A stretch of DNA of 64,000 bases, taken from Muribaculaceae bacterium. GTDB lineage: Bacteria > Bacteroidota > Bacteroidia > Bacteroidales > Muribaculaceae. Positions 27,376 to 37,155 of this stretch are shown piece by piece; position 1 is the first letter of the stretch, and each line of letters opens with the position of its first letter. The DNA is taken from positions 1 through 64,000 of the forward strand of contig JAIDQZ010000018.1 in assembly GCA_029062005.1 (NCBI GenBank), written 5' to 3'. The notes beneath the pieces are model-generated. The model saw only the letters and a program-made list of their open reading frames with translations. It was not told the DNA's origin and searched no databases. The translations under genes and the position numbers were made by a program.

Positions 27376-29514
27376 TCATGGAAGGGGTTTTATTCCTTCC
27401 CAACGCACATCCCATGTTCCATCTTTTGGGAAACCAGGATTTTCGATTTCACATCCGTCCCAGCCGGCAGTCATAAGTGCTATAGCTGTCAGCAGACCGC
27501 CATTGCCGGGAAGATAACACCTAAGCCTGTTGTCCTGAAAATTATGACCGTTAGGGAGATAAGTGTTGGTTCTCTTATCCATCAACAGAGCATTGACCGC
27601 CTTCTCCGGTTCACCGATCCTGACAGCGCACATGGCAGTGGTGGGGTAGTCCCAGCCCCACGTCTTGTCCCAATTCCAGTTGTCATATATCCAATCAAAA
27701 GTGTTGTTGAGAATTTTCGGATCTGCAAGAGGAGAAGCAGGAAGGATACCGAGTGATCCAAGAACTGCCATATGGTCAGAAGTGAAACGCACGTCCTCGT
27801 AAGTCTGAGGAGCTGTCTCCGCAGCCAGATAAAGTGAATCCTTAGCTGCGAGATGTGACAGTCCATTAGAAATCTCATCCCATTCAGGATTTCTTTCAAG
27901 CCCCATCCTCTCGCGCCATTTCTGTGCGGTATTGAGTCCAAAATGCCAATACGACAGTTCAAAAGGAGGATTCACCGTTTCCGCGGCCCGAAGGGTCTCC
28001 TGTGCAGGAATGATACCTTTAAGGATATATCTGTCGTTTTCATCATCCCTGTCAGCGAAAGAAGCCATAAATTCAGCTGTCTTTTCGATAAGAGGATAAT
28101 ATTTGTGAAGGACAGCCGTGTCGGGATTTGCACGATATAACAATTCTGCCAGATATATGATATGAGGCTGCTGCCAGATGAGGAATGATCCGACACCTGA
28201 AGGCGCTTCGATTGAAGAAGGATCAGTCATTTTCATCCACCTGACTCCTTTGAAACCCTGCCTGTCTGCGATTGACTTTGCATTAGCTTCTGCTTTCTCA
28301 TACCATGGAAGTGTGCGTCCAAGCAGATCCTCATGACCGTAAAGTGCAAATTGAGCCTGATGCCACCATATCATCTCAAGGTGGAATTTGCCAAACCATG
28401 AATTGTAAGTCAATCCGGTCTCCTGAGGAGGCGTATCACCTGCACAATTGACAGCGAGAAGATATTGTGACAAAACGACCCTTCGCTCAAGTTCCGGAGC
28501 CCTGGGATCTGTACAGTAGCTGAAATCCACGACTCCACCTTCCTTCCAGAAATTCTGCCAATATTTACTTGCTTCAGCTATAATAGAGTTTGCCCCCGGA
28601 TTTGCGCCCTCGGTCATATCTGCCGTAAACTGAGCTGTAAAGCTCCATTTATCAGCATCAGGAGAAATTATATATGTATGTCCTTCTCCTTTAGTCATCT
28701 CGGTCTTACCATCCCAATTCAGAGTAATGAAATAAGAGGTCGAGTCCAAAGAATGCCTGACAATTGCTTTTCCCGGTGCCGACATCACAATCTCAGACAC
28801 ATGAAGTGAATCTGCATCCCAGTCACAAGCATCGTCGCTATGCTTTCCGGTAGGATAGGGGAGACGCAAGGCAATGGAATGGCGTGACGGATCAGAAATC
28901 CTGGCAGCAACAATATCAAGTTCGGGATCTACGGATGTCTGCACTTCGACATTAGAGCCATCTGTCGCGAATTTTGAATTTATGACACCGTTCCACATAT
29001 CGAGAGTCTGATCGATATCTGATATCGCATCTATATCAAGATCATGGAAACCTATGGCGCCGAGGTGAAGTCTGTGTGGATTTACACGAAAATAGTTGGC
29101 AGCGTCTTTATTTCTGCCGTCTTCCTTGAACTGAACTGAATATAGCTCCTGTCTGCCACGACCGAAATCATATTCCTTCAGGGTCTCCTCAAACTTATAG
29201 TCCTCCTTATTGGGAAAACTATGCCATCCCCAGTCGCTCATGGTTCCGAGAGGAACACCTGCTGAATATATCTCGGGGAATGTCTGGAGTCCTGTAATAT
29301 CAGCTGTAAAAGCGAACCGCCCGTTGCCGACGGTGAGAGATGCCATGGTGTCGACAGAAGTCACATGCGGATTATTGCGCGCCACAAGGGCATATCTGTC
29401 GATCTTTTCTGTATTGGATGTGCACCCGGATATGACTGCCGCCGCAACGATTAAATTCGTCGCGACGACAGCAATATAGTTCGGCATGCAAATTGAATTG
29501 CAAGATGTTTTCAT
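27376..29514 (-). CDS. Six-hairpin glycosidase-like lipoprotein of the pectin operon
   Basis: A 712-residue protein with a lipobox-like VISGC after an N-terminal hydrophobic stretch, so probably membrane-anchored. An N-terminal beta-sandwich (to about 290) precedes an (alpha/alpha)6 barrel, the layout of GH65/GH95-like enzymes. Conserved-looking barrel segments are LTYNSWFGKFHLEMIWWHQAQFAL, where a catalytic acid may be, and NWDKTWGWDYPTTAM. I cannot assign a GH family. Position between the GH28-GH105 and GH106 genes, with a 4-base ATGA overlap to the former, argues for a role in trimming rhamnogalacturonan side chains or backbone fragments. A second ATG at 29487 could be the start. Confidence 0.65.
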   Translation of the reverse strand: MKTSCNSICMPNYIAVVATNLIVAAAVISGCTSNTEKIDRYALVARNNPHVTSVDTMASLTVGNGRFAFTADITGLQTFPEIYSAGVPLGTMSDWGWHSFPNKEDYKFEETLKEYDFGRGRQELYSVQFKEDGRNKDAANYFRVNPHRLHLGAIGFHDLDIDAISDIDQTLDMWNGVINSKFATDGSNVEVQTSVDPELDIVAARISDPSRHSIALRLPYPTGKHSDDACDWDADSLHVSEIVMSAPGKAIVRHSLDSTSYFITLNWDGKTEMTKGEGHTYIISPDADKWSFTAQFTADMTEGANPGANSIIAEASKYWQNFWKEGGVVDFSYCTDPRAPELERRVVLSQYLLAVNCAGDTPPQETGLTYNSWFGKFHLEMIWWHQAQFALYGHEDLLGRTLPWYEKAEANAKSIADRQGFKGVRWMKMTDPSSIEAPSGVGSFLIWQQPHIIYLAELLYRANPDTAVLHKYYPLIEKTAEFMASFADRDDENDRYILKGIIPAQETLRAAETVNPPFELSYWHFGLNTAQKWRERMGLERNPEWDEISNGLSHLAAKDSLYLAAETAPQTYEDVRFTSDHMAVLGSLGILPASPLADPKILNNTFDWIYDNWNWDKTWGWDYPTTAMCAVRIGEPEKAVNALLMDKRTNTYLPNGHNFQDNRLRCYLPGNGGLLTAIALMTAGWDGCEIENPGFPKDGTWDVRWEGIKPLP

Positions 29515-32075
29515 TTTGTCAAATTATCATATTCGAGACCGGCGAGAATGAACGGACCTACACCCTTTGCATCATTGTCACGTATCGGTTCGCTCAGATA
29601 ATATTCAAAGGTACCGTTACGACGCTGATCTTTTCCTCCGCCAAGTCCTGCAACTGCACAACAATTGGTCAGCGAGATAGTGCCGTCTTCATTTTCTTTG
29701 ATGAATGTGTCAACTATACCCTCATATCCTTTCTTAGCGGGTGCAAGATAGGATTCGTCAAGAAGTCCAAGGCGTACTGCGCGAAGTAGATTGTAGACAA
29801 ACATTGAAGAAGCAGTTGCCTCCAGATAGTTGCCTTTTCTGTTGGGCGAATCCATCACCTGATACCACACTCCTGACGCAGGATCCTGATACTTCACGAT
29901 ACCGTCGGCAACACTCTTCAGAAGAGCAAGCATTTCAGGACGCTTGGGATGATCGACGGGCATTTTCTCAAGAACATCTGTTATAGCCCATATATACCAG
30001 CCCATAGCGCGACCCCATGCATGCTGTGACTGACCTGTCTTTCTGTCAGCCCAGAACTGCTTTTTCTTTTCATCCCAGGCATGACGATAGAGACCTGTAG
30101 CAGGATCATATGTCTTTTTGCCTACGGTAATAAACTGATTGGCTATGTCATCCCAAAGCTTAGGATCAGCACCAAGGAATTTGTTGACATATTCTGCATA
30201 GAAAGGCTGACCCATATAGAGTCCGTCAAGCCACGCCTGCCATGGATAGATCTGCTTATGCCAGAAGTTCTTTGACTTAGTCCTCGGATGAGACAGCAAC
30301 TGATCATAGATGTTGTCGGCTGCTTTCTTGAAGCGTTCCTCACCTGTTATATCATATGCCTTGAGAATCTCAATGCCACCCTTGACATTATCGATATTGT
30401 ACGAATCTTTCTTGAATGCCTTGATTGTGCCATCAGGATTTACAAAGAAATCTGTGTAATTTAATGCATAGTCAAGCATTTCTTTGTCATTGTATGCCTG
30501 AGCAGCAGCGAGTATACCTTCGATCTCGACAGCAGCTGCATAGCTCCATTTCACTCCACTCACATCAAGAGTCTCGCTCTTTGGATTACGTATCATTTCA
30601 GATTTTGCCAGCTGATAGGCGAGAGGTTTGCCATACAGGCACTCAATACCATTGATCTTGAGATTATCAAAAATCACATCTTTTACTTCACCTGTGATAT
30701 TGTTGCCGTCAGCAACGCCATTGAAGTTACAGTCCTTAACTTCTATATCATAGACATTGCATTTGTCTTTCAAACCAACAATCATCACGCCATACTTGCT
30801 CTTATTGCAAGTCACGTTTTCAAGATATACGTTGCGCACTGTCGGAGGATATGCTCGTTTACATCTTTCTTTGGGTTCATAATCAAGATTGATTTTGAGT
30901 ACAGCCTCTTTACATTGACCTACTTCAACATTGCGCACATAAATATCTTCAATCACGCCTCCACGGCATGTATTGGTCTTGATACGGATCACTCGGTCAA
31001 GGTCCGGACTATCCATCTTGCAGTTTTCTACAAAAAGTGTTTTATAACCACCTGAGATTTCACTTCCAACCACTACGCCGCCATGACCATTCTTCATGTA
31101 GCAGTTACGGACTATTATGTTTTCGCTTGGGATATTTCTGGTAAGACCGTCACGGTTGCGTCCACTCTTTATAGCGATACAATCGTCGCCGGTGTCAAAA
31201 TAACAATTTTCAATAAGCACATCCTTGCATGATTCAGGATCGCATCCGTCGCCGTTAGGACCGTCGTTCTGGACATGAACGCCACGCACTGTGACATTCT
31301 GGCAGAGCAGAGGATGCATCACCCAGAATGCAGAACGAAGCATCGTCACATCCTCAATAAGGACATTCTTACATTCAACTGGATTAACAAGCTGCGGACG
31401 CATACCCCAGTTAGACCCGAGTCGACGCTCTTCAAGCTTAACTCCGTTTTCATTCCATTCCTGAAGAATGACACGTCCTGTACGCTGTGACTCCATACCG
31501 GGTTTCCAACCCCATTTATCATTACCAACCATAGCCCACCAGTTTTCACGACTTGCGCCTCCGTCAATGGTACCTTTACCGGTAATTGCTATATTCTCTT
31601 GCTTATAGGCATAGATCATCGGTGACCAGTTCCAGCACTCCATACCTTCCCATGATGTTTGAACAAGAGGATAATACTGATGAGTGTCATCTGTGAAAAG
31701 CAAGGTAGCCCCTTCTTCAAGATGAAGATTCACATTACTGAGAAGCTTGACAGGACCGGTGAGCCAGGTTCCTGCAGGGACTATGACCCGGCCGCCGCCC
31801 TCAGCACTACACTTAGCTATGGTTGAATTTATTATATCTGTATAAAGGACATTTCCATGCTTGTCTTTCTTGACATTTTTGGTACTTTTTTTCTTTCCTT
31901 TATTATCGAACTGTAAGATGTAGTCCTTGTCTCTGAAAGAGGGAGCCTTGATGCGCGACTCCACCTGGGGATAGACGTCAGCCCATGCCTTCTGAGCTCT
32001 TTCGACTATACCTTCCGCCATAGTCGAACCGATGCCTATCAGCAGGGCTGATAGAGAAATTAAAAATTTTTTCAT
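29511..32075 (-). CDS. GH28-GH105 fusion enzyme
   Basis: An 854-residue exported protein joining two pectin activities. Residues 1-20 are a signal peptide. Residues about 30-485 are a GH28 beta-helix with all family landmarks: NGDGCD, TGDDCIAIKSG, NGHGGVVVGSE and RVIRIKT. Residues about 495-854 are a GH105 barrel with YPWQAWLDGLYMGQPF (catalytic aspartate) and HAWGRAMGWYIW. GH28 would release galacturonate hydrolytically, and GH105 would remove unsaturated galacturonate left by lyases. Having both on one chain suits mixed lyase and hydrolase products in the periplasm. It is 5 bp from the CE12-GH28 gene and overlaps the next gene by 4 bases. Confidence 0.9.
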   Translation of the reverse strand: MKKFLISLSALLIGIGSTMAEGIVERAQKAWADVYPQVESRIKAPSFRDKDYILQFDNKGKKKSTKNVKKDKHGNVLYTDIINSTIAKCSAEGGGRVIVPAGTWLTGPVKLLSNVNLHLEEGATLLFTDDTHQYYPLVQTSWEGMECWNWSPMIYAYKQENIAITGKGTIDGGASRENWWAMVGNDKWGWKPGMESQRTGRVILQEWNENGVKLEERRLGSNWGMRPQLVNPVECKNVLIEDVTMLRSAFWVMHPLLCQNVTVRGVHVQNDGPNGDGCDPESCKDVLIENCYFDTGDDCIAIKSGRNRDGLTRNIPSENIIVRNCYMKNGHGGVVVGSEISGGYKTLFVENCKMDSPDLDRVIRIKTNTCRGGVIEDIYVRNVEVGQCKEAVLKINLDYEPKERCKRAYPPTVRNVYLENVTCNKSKYGVMIVGLKDKCNVYDIEVKDCNFNGVADGNNITGEVKDVIFDNLKINGIECLYGKPLAYQLAKSEMIRNPKSETLDVSGVKWSYAAAVEIEGILAAAQAYNDKEMLDYALNYTDFFVNPDGTIKAFKKDSYNIDNVKGGIEILKAYDITGEERFKKAADNIYDQLLSHPRTKSKNFWHKQIYPWQAWLDGLYMGQPFYAEYVNKFLGADPKLWDDIANQFITVGKKTYDPATGLYRHAWDEKKKQFWADRKTGQSQHAWGRAMGWYIWAITDVLEKMPVDHPKRPEMLALLKSVADGIVKYQDPASGVWYQVMDSPNRKGNYLEATASSMFVYNLLRAVRLGLLDESYLAPAKKGYEGIVDTFIKENEDGTISLTNCCAVAGLGGGKDQRRNGTFEYYLSEPIRDNDAKGVGPFILAGLEYDNLTK

Positions 32076-32080
32076 TACTG

Positions 32081-34174
32081 TTAGAGTTTATCGTATTCGT
32101 TTTCTTCAGGCAAATTGAGTCTTTCCGCTTCTTGATTGAAAGTCTTGCCATTCATTTTCACATTTTCAAATCTGACCTCGGGATAAGCCACTACTGTCAA
32201 TGATGGATCCTTGGCCTCTACCTTAACATTTTTGAACAGTATATTTGAGACCTTATCATCAGGATTTCCCTGGATATGACAAAGAGTGTTACAGGTCACG
32301 TCTACATTCTCTATCTTGATATCACGCACTATTCCATACGGCTTTTCATTGCTTCCTTCAAGAGTAAAGAACTGCTTCCATGGCTTCATATCCATAACAG
32401 TACCACAGACACCGGTGATATTATCGATCACAACATTCTCATATATCTGATATGTGTCAGGACGCATCTTAAGGCGCAGGACGGCAGCATTTATGTTAAC
32501 CTTGCAGTTTCTGACCGTCACATTCCTGGCATGGATACATTCGCTGCCGAGAGTGAGGACACCGTGCAGATTCCTTCCGAATTCACAGTTCTCCACGAGT
32601 ATATCCTCGCAAATTCCGTTGTCCATAGTACGGTTGGCATATACTCCCTTCCCCCCCTTCAGGCATACACCGTCATCATCGCAGTTAAGATAGCAGTTGC
32701 GAACCACTACCCGGCGACAGGCGTCAAGATCAAGCGCATCGCTGCTCGGAGCCCTCACTTCACCACGGGGCGCAGTGATGCGGCAGTTTTCTATCAGTAC
32801 ATCGTCACACATATATAGGTGAGTGGTCCAGAATGGTGAGTTCTGCAGGTTCACACCTGAAATCTTCAGATCATTGCAACCCCAAAGGAAAACGAGTCTC
32901 GGACGGTGGGCCTCAAGATTGGTCCATTTCCTCTTTGCAGCAACAGCACGGTCACGATTGTTCCAGAAATCCATCCAGTAGTTGTAACCGTTGCCGTCTA
33001 TCGTACCCTCACCGGTTATTTCAAAACCTTTGACAAAATATGCGTTGATGAGAGCTGCATAATAATATATGCTCTTTCCTTCCATACGTGAAGGAATCAG
33101 CGGGAAATTATCAATATCGTCTGATCCCTTTATTTTGGCTCCCTTTTCGAGATGAAGACGGGTGCCCGGCTTAAAGAACAATGCACCTGTCAAATATGTG
33201 CCGGCTGGAAAGACTATACGACCACCGCCATTTGCTTCGGCAATATCTATGATCTTCTGGATTGCTTCTGTCTGAAGCATGGTGCTGTCGTTAGCGTAAA
33301 CGGCAAGGTCGGTCACCACGTAATCAATCTCACGGGCATTCTCTTGAGGGATGACATACTTGGCAAGTTCCGGAACCCTCTTTGCGAGAGAATCAGCCGC
33401 AATTCTGGCAAGGACCGTGCCACCATAGATATTCAGATGAGTATTGTCAATTTTTCCTTTTGGGCAGAATTTATATTTACCTTCGGGAATCCACATGTAG
33501 AGGGCTTTAGACTTCTCTGTTCCGAGATACTGCACAAGATTGTGTGTAGCTGCATTGAAATCTATAAAAGTCACTTTCTGCTTTTTTGCCACATTACGCG
33601 GACTATTCAGGTATTCTCCATGTGTATCGACAAGTACGGAACCCTCTTCCTTAGGATCAACCTTCGCCGGACCTGCTTCATGATCGCTTACATCCTTTGT
33701 ATTGTCAACCTTTTCGGAAGGGAAATTACGGCGTACTATAGAGTTCATCAAGATAGGAGTCGCCCCTTTCTTCTTGACATCTTTCACTATCTTCGTAAGA
33801 TTGGCATCGAAAGTTGAACCCGGCTCTGAATATCTTTCCTGACTCTTGATCTTCTCATCGTTATGCCCGAACTGTATGATGACGTAGTCTCCCTTCTTGA
33901 CACCGGACATCATCTTGTCCCAACGCCCGCCATCGATGAAGCTTTTAGAGCTTTGTCCGTTCACTGCGTGATTGCAGACTTTCACAGGTCCCTGAAGCAT
34001 CATCGGCAACATTTGTCCCCAGCCACGTTCCTGTTTTTCATCATCGGTTGGCTTATTAGCCATTGTAGAGTCACCCGCCATCCAAATGGTGATGGTGTCG
34101 GTCTGCTCTTGTGCAATAGCTCGCGCAGGCAGTAATCCTGCCAGCGCGAGTAAAAATATAGATATTTTCTTCAT
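32081..34174 (-). CDS. CE12 rhamnogalacturonan acetylesterase fused to GH28-like hydrolase
   Basis: A 697-residue exported protein (signal peptide about 1-21). Residues about 28-265 are a CE12 SGNH esterase: WMAGDSTMA carries the serine, FGHNDEK the oxyanion residues, and DNTHLNIYG the aspartate and histidine. Residues about 280-680 are a GH28-like beta-helix. Its motifs deviate: SSDALDLDA, NCDDDGVCLKGG, NLHGVLTLGS where most members have GHG, and RLKMR for RIK. A changed substrate specificity is therefore likely. Deacetylation and hydrolysis of acetylated galacturonate units in one chain is the inferred job. Seven C (32651-32657) interrupt the KGGKG codons without breaking the frame. Confidence 0.88.
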   Translation of the reverse strand: MKKISIFLLALAGLLPARAIAQEQTDTITIWMAGDSTMANKPTDDEKQERGWGQMLPMMLQGPVKVCNHAVNGQSSKSFIDGGRWDKMMSGVKKGDYVIIQFGHNDEKIKSQERYSEPGSTFDANLTKIVKDVKKKGATPILMNSIVRRNFPSEKVDNTKDVSDHEAGPAKVDPKEEGSVLVDTHGEYLNSPRNVAKKQKVTFIDFNAATHNLVQYLGTEKSKALYMWIPEGKYKFCPKGKIDNTHLNIYGGTVLARIAADSLAKRVPELAKYVIPQENAREIDYVVTDLAVYANDSTMLQTEAIQKIIDIAEANGGGRIVFPAGTYLTGALFFKPGTRLHLEKGAKIKGSDDIDNFPLIPSRMEGKSIYYYAALINAYFVKGFEITGEGTIDGNGYNYWMDFWNNRDRAVAAKRKWTNLEAHRPRLVFLWGCNDLKISGVNLQNSPFWTTHLYMCDDVLIENCRITAPRGEVRAPSSDALDLDACRRVVVRNCYLNCDDDGVCLKGGKGVYANRTMDNGICEDILVENCEFGRNLHGVLTLGSECIHARNVTVRNCKVNINAAVLRLKMRPDTYQIYENVVIDNITGVCGTVMDMKPWKQFFTLEGSNEKPYGIVRDIKIENVDVTCNTLCHIQGNPDDKVSNILFKNVKVEAKDPSLTVVAYPEVRFENVKMNGKTFNQEAERLNLPEENEYDKL

Positions 34175-34194
34175 TTCTGATTATATTCAAGAAA

Positions 34195-35715
34195 TTAATC
34201 TACCACGATCTTCTTGTAGCGAGGCACAAGAAGCTTCATTATGCACCATCCTAAAAGATATGCAACACCACATATGCAGAATACGATAAAGTAGCCTGCA
34301 GGTTTTCCTGTGAAGCTGAACATGGACATCTGAGTCTCTGCCGCATAATCAAACAGAACGCCTGAACAAAGATTGATAAGGAAAGATCCGCAACCACCTG
34401 CCATGCCGCCGATTCCTATAATGGTGGCAATTGTGCTCTTCGGGAACATATCACCTACTACGGAATAGATGTTGGCACTCCACGACTGATGTGCAGCACC
34501 GGCTATACCTATTATGATGATGGGCATCCACTGAGAAACTGAACTCAGAGGCTGGGCAAGAAGTGCAAGGAGTGGGAAAAGCGCAAAGATGAACATTGCC
34601 TTCATGCGGGCAGCATAAGGATTGACTGTGATCCCTTTCTTAGCTGCATTATCTATAAAGATAGAAGGAAGCTTGCCACCATAGATCGATAGCATAGTGA
34701 TAAGATAAAGCACAAATATCATCATCATGCCTTCTCCTGATGAAGTGGAAAGGTGGAATACATCTGTGATGTATGCCGGTGTCCAGAACAGGAAGAACCA
34801 CCAGACACCGTCAGTCAGAAACTTTCCGAAGAAAACAGCCCAAGTCTGAGGATATTTGAAACACTGCCAGAAAGGAATTGTCGATGTCTCGCTGTCTTCG
34901 ATTTCTGCCTTTTCCCTCGGAGACTCGTCGGGTGTGTCGTTATCCTGTTCGATGTATGCAAGCTCTGCCTCATTCACATGGGGGTTCTGAGCCGGTTCCT
35001 TATAAAGGAATACCCAGAAACCCATCCAGATGAAGCCCAAAGCGCCAATGACGATAAAAGCCATCTCCCAGCCGTTGCCCCAGCCTATTCCCTGGAAGAA
35101 CTTTGCAAGAGGACCGATACTGAACGGGGCAATAAGAGCACCTACCGCTGAACCTGCATTGAAAATTGATGTCGCATATGCACGGTCACGCTTCGGGAAG
35201 TATTCCGCCGTAACCTTGATAGCAGCAGGGAAGTTGCCTGCCTCGCCAAGGGCAAGGATAGTACGCGCAGCGAGGAAAAACCATACTGAAACTGTAGCTA
35301 TTGCCACCGCAATGTCGCCGGATGCTTCTATGAGAGCGGATGCGTTCTTGAGGTCGACACCCTTGAATATTTCAAAATATCCCTCTGTCGCAATTCCGCA
35401 TAATGCATGTGCACAGGCACCTGCTGACCATACACCGATGGCCCACAGATAACCTTTTTTCGTACCCATCCAGTCTATGAATCGACCGGCAATAAGGTTT
35501 GCGATCGCGTAGACTATTGAGAAGACCGCAGTAATTAGACCATAATTTGCATCAGTCCAGTGGAACTCCGGTGATATAAATTCTTTCCATGTAAGAGAAA
35601 GCACCTGTCGGTCCATATAATTGACCGTAGTAGCGAGGAAGAGAAGCAGACAGATGGTCCAACGGAAGTTGGTCATCTTCTGGTTGGCAGCAGCCAATGG
35701 AGAATTATTTGCCAT
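34195..35715 (-). CDS. exuT: MFS hexuronate transporter, ExuT-type
   Basis: A 506-residue inner-membrane carrier with about twelve helices, of the anion:cation symporter family that imports galacturonate and glucuronate. Typical motifs are NYMDRQVLS in helix 1, RFIDWMGTKKG after helix 2, and RTILALGEAGNFPAAIK in helix 4. The central loop (about 245-275) is long and acidic. It lies 2 bp from uxaC and 20 bp before the CE12-GH28 gene, linking periplasmic pectin hydrolysis to cytoplasmic uronate catabolism. It seems to be the only sugar importer of this cluster. Confidence 0.88.
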   Translation of the reverse strand: MANNSPLAAANQKMTNFRWTICLLLFLATTVNYMDRQVLSLTWKEFISPEFHWTDANYGLITAVFSIVYAIANLIAGRFIDWMGTKKGYLWAIGVWSAGACAHALCGIATEGYFEIFKGVDLKNASALIEASGDIAVAIATVSVWFFLAARTILALGEAGNFPAAIKVTAEYFPKRDRAYATSIFNAGSAVGALIAPFSIGPLAKFFQGIGWGNGWEMAFIVIGALGFIWMGFWVFLYKEPAQNPHVNEAELAYIEQDNDTPDESPREKAEIEDSETSTIPFWQCFKYPQTWAVFFGKFLTDGVWWFFLFWTPAYITDVFHLSTSSGEGMMMIFVLYLITMLSIYGGKLPSIFIDNAAKKGITVNPYAARMKAMFIFALFPLLALLAQPLSSVSQWMPIIIIGIAGAAHQSWSANIYSVVGDMFPKSTIATIIGIGGMAGGCGSFLINLCSGVLFDYAAETQMSMFSFTGKPAGYFIVFCICGVAYLLGWCIMKLLVPRYKKIVVD

Positions 35716-35717
35716 GA

Positions 35718-37133
35718 TTAGAATTTAAAGTAATTTTTAGCATTGTTATAGCAAATATCCTCGATCATCTGATTGACACGCTTTTCCTCATATCCGGTAT
35801 AAGGAATCTCTCCATTCTCGATGTCGGTTCCGACAAGGTTGCAAAGGGTGCGGCGGAAATATTCATGGCGCGGATAAGAAAGGAACGAACGGCTATCGGT
35901 AAGCATACCTACAAAGCGGCTCAGAAGTCCGAGCAGTGAAAGAGCGTTCATCTGCTTCTGCATTCCATCTTTCTGATCAAGGAACCACCAGCCTGAACCA
36001 AGCTGTATCTTACCGGCGATGCTGCCGTCCTGGAAATTACCGAGCATAGTAGCCATCACCTCATTGGCACATGGATTCAGGTTATAGATGATGGTTTTTG
36101 TAAGTTTGCCGTTGCTGTTAAGCTTATCAAGATATTTTGCACACTTCTTTGCAGTATTGAATTCTCCTATAGAATCAAAGCCGGTATCCGGACCAAGAAG
36201 CTTGAACATCTTTGAATTATTATCACGGATAGCGCCATAATGGAACTGCTGAGTCCAACCGCTTTCATAATCCATTTCTCCGAACACGATCATCATGGCA
36301 CTCTTGAACTTATCAACTTCTTCCTGAGTAAGTTCACCGCCGTTCATCACTTTGGCGAAGATTGCGTCGATTTCCGGCTGTGTGTAATCCTCGGCATAGA
36401 ATTCCTCAATGCCGTGGTCAGAGAGGCGGCATCCCATTTCCTCGAAGAAGTCATGGCGTTTCTGAAGGGCATCCACAAGGTCGTTGAAAGTACGGATTTC
36501 AATCCCGGCAGCTTCCCCGAGTTTAGCCATATATTCACGGTATTCAGCCGGTTTATCTACAGCCATAGCCTTGTCAGGGCGCCATGTGGGAAGCATCTTG
36601 ATTTCAAATCCGGAATCCTTTACCTGCTTATGATATTCAAGAGAATCTGCCGGATCATCGGTAGTGCAGACAGTTTCGACATTATATCTGCGCATGAGTC
36701 CGCGTGCAGTCATATTGGGATCATTGCGGAGCTTGTCATTACACTCATCGAAAATTTCCTTTGCCGTCTCAGGGTTAAGGAGCTTATCAATTCCGAAAGC
36801 GGTCTTGAGCTCCAGGTGAGTCCAATGATAGAGTGGATTACGGAATGTATAGGGCACAGTTTCCGCCCATTTCTGGAATTTCTCCCAGTCTGTGGTGTCT
36901 TTACCTGTGCAGAAACGTTCGTCTACTCCGTTACTGCGCATAGCACGCCATTTATAGTGGTCACCACCAAGCCACAACTCAGTGATAGATGAGAATTTGT
37001 GATCGTCAGCCACCATCTTGGGAATCAGATGGCAGTGATAGTCGATAATCGGCATTTTAGCCGCATGCTCGTGGTAGAGTTTCTGTGCGGTTTCATTCTG
37101 CAGCAGAAAGTTTTCGTCCATGAATGGTTTCAT
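35718..37133 (-). CDS. uxaC: Uronate (glucuronate/galacturonate) isomerase
   Basis: A 471-residue amidohydrolase-superfamily enzyme converting D-galacturonate to D-tagaturonate and D-glucuronate to D-fructuronate. The metal-binding HxH is at 33-35 in IDYHCHL, and other family blocks are CTTDDPADSLEYH, LPTWRPDKA and LTDSRSFLSYPRHEYFRR. Length is standard. It lies 22 bp after uxaA and 2 bp before exuT. Confidence 0.95.
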   Translation of the reverse strand: MKPFMDENFLLQNETAQKLYHEHAAKMPIIDYHCHLIPKMVADDHKFSSITELWLGGDHYKWRAMRSNGVDERFCTGKDTTDWEKFQKWAETVPYTFRNPLYHWTHLELKTAFGIDKLLNPETAKEIFDECNDKLRNDPNMTARGLMRRYNVETVCTTDDPADSLEYHKQVKDSGFEIKMLPTWRPDKAMAVDKPAEYREYMAKLGEAAGIEIRTFNDLVDALQKRHDFFEEMGCRLSDHGIEEFYAEDYTQPEIDAIFAKVMNGGELTQEEVDKFKSAMMIVFGEMDYESGWTQQFHYGAIRDNNSKMFKLLGPDTGFDSIGEFNTAKKCAKYLDKLNSNGKLTKTIIYNLNPCANEVMATMLGNFQDGSIAGKIQLGSGWWFLDQKDGMQKQMNALSLLGLLSRFVGMLTDSRSFLSYPRHEYFRRTLCNLVGTDIENGEIPYTGYEEKRVNQMIEDICYNNAKNYFKF

Positions 37134-37155
37134 ATATATGTCTTTTATTAGGTTA

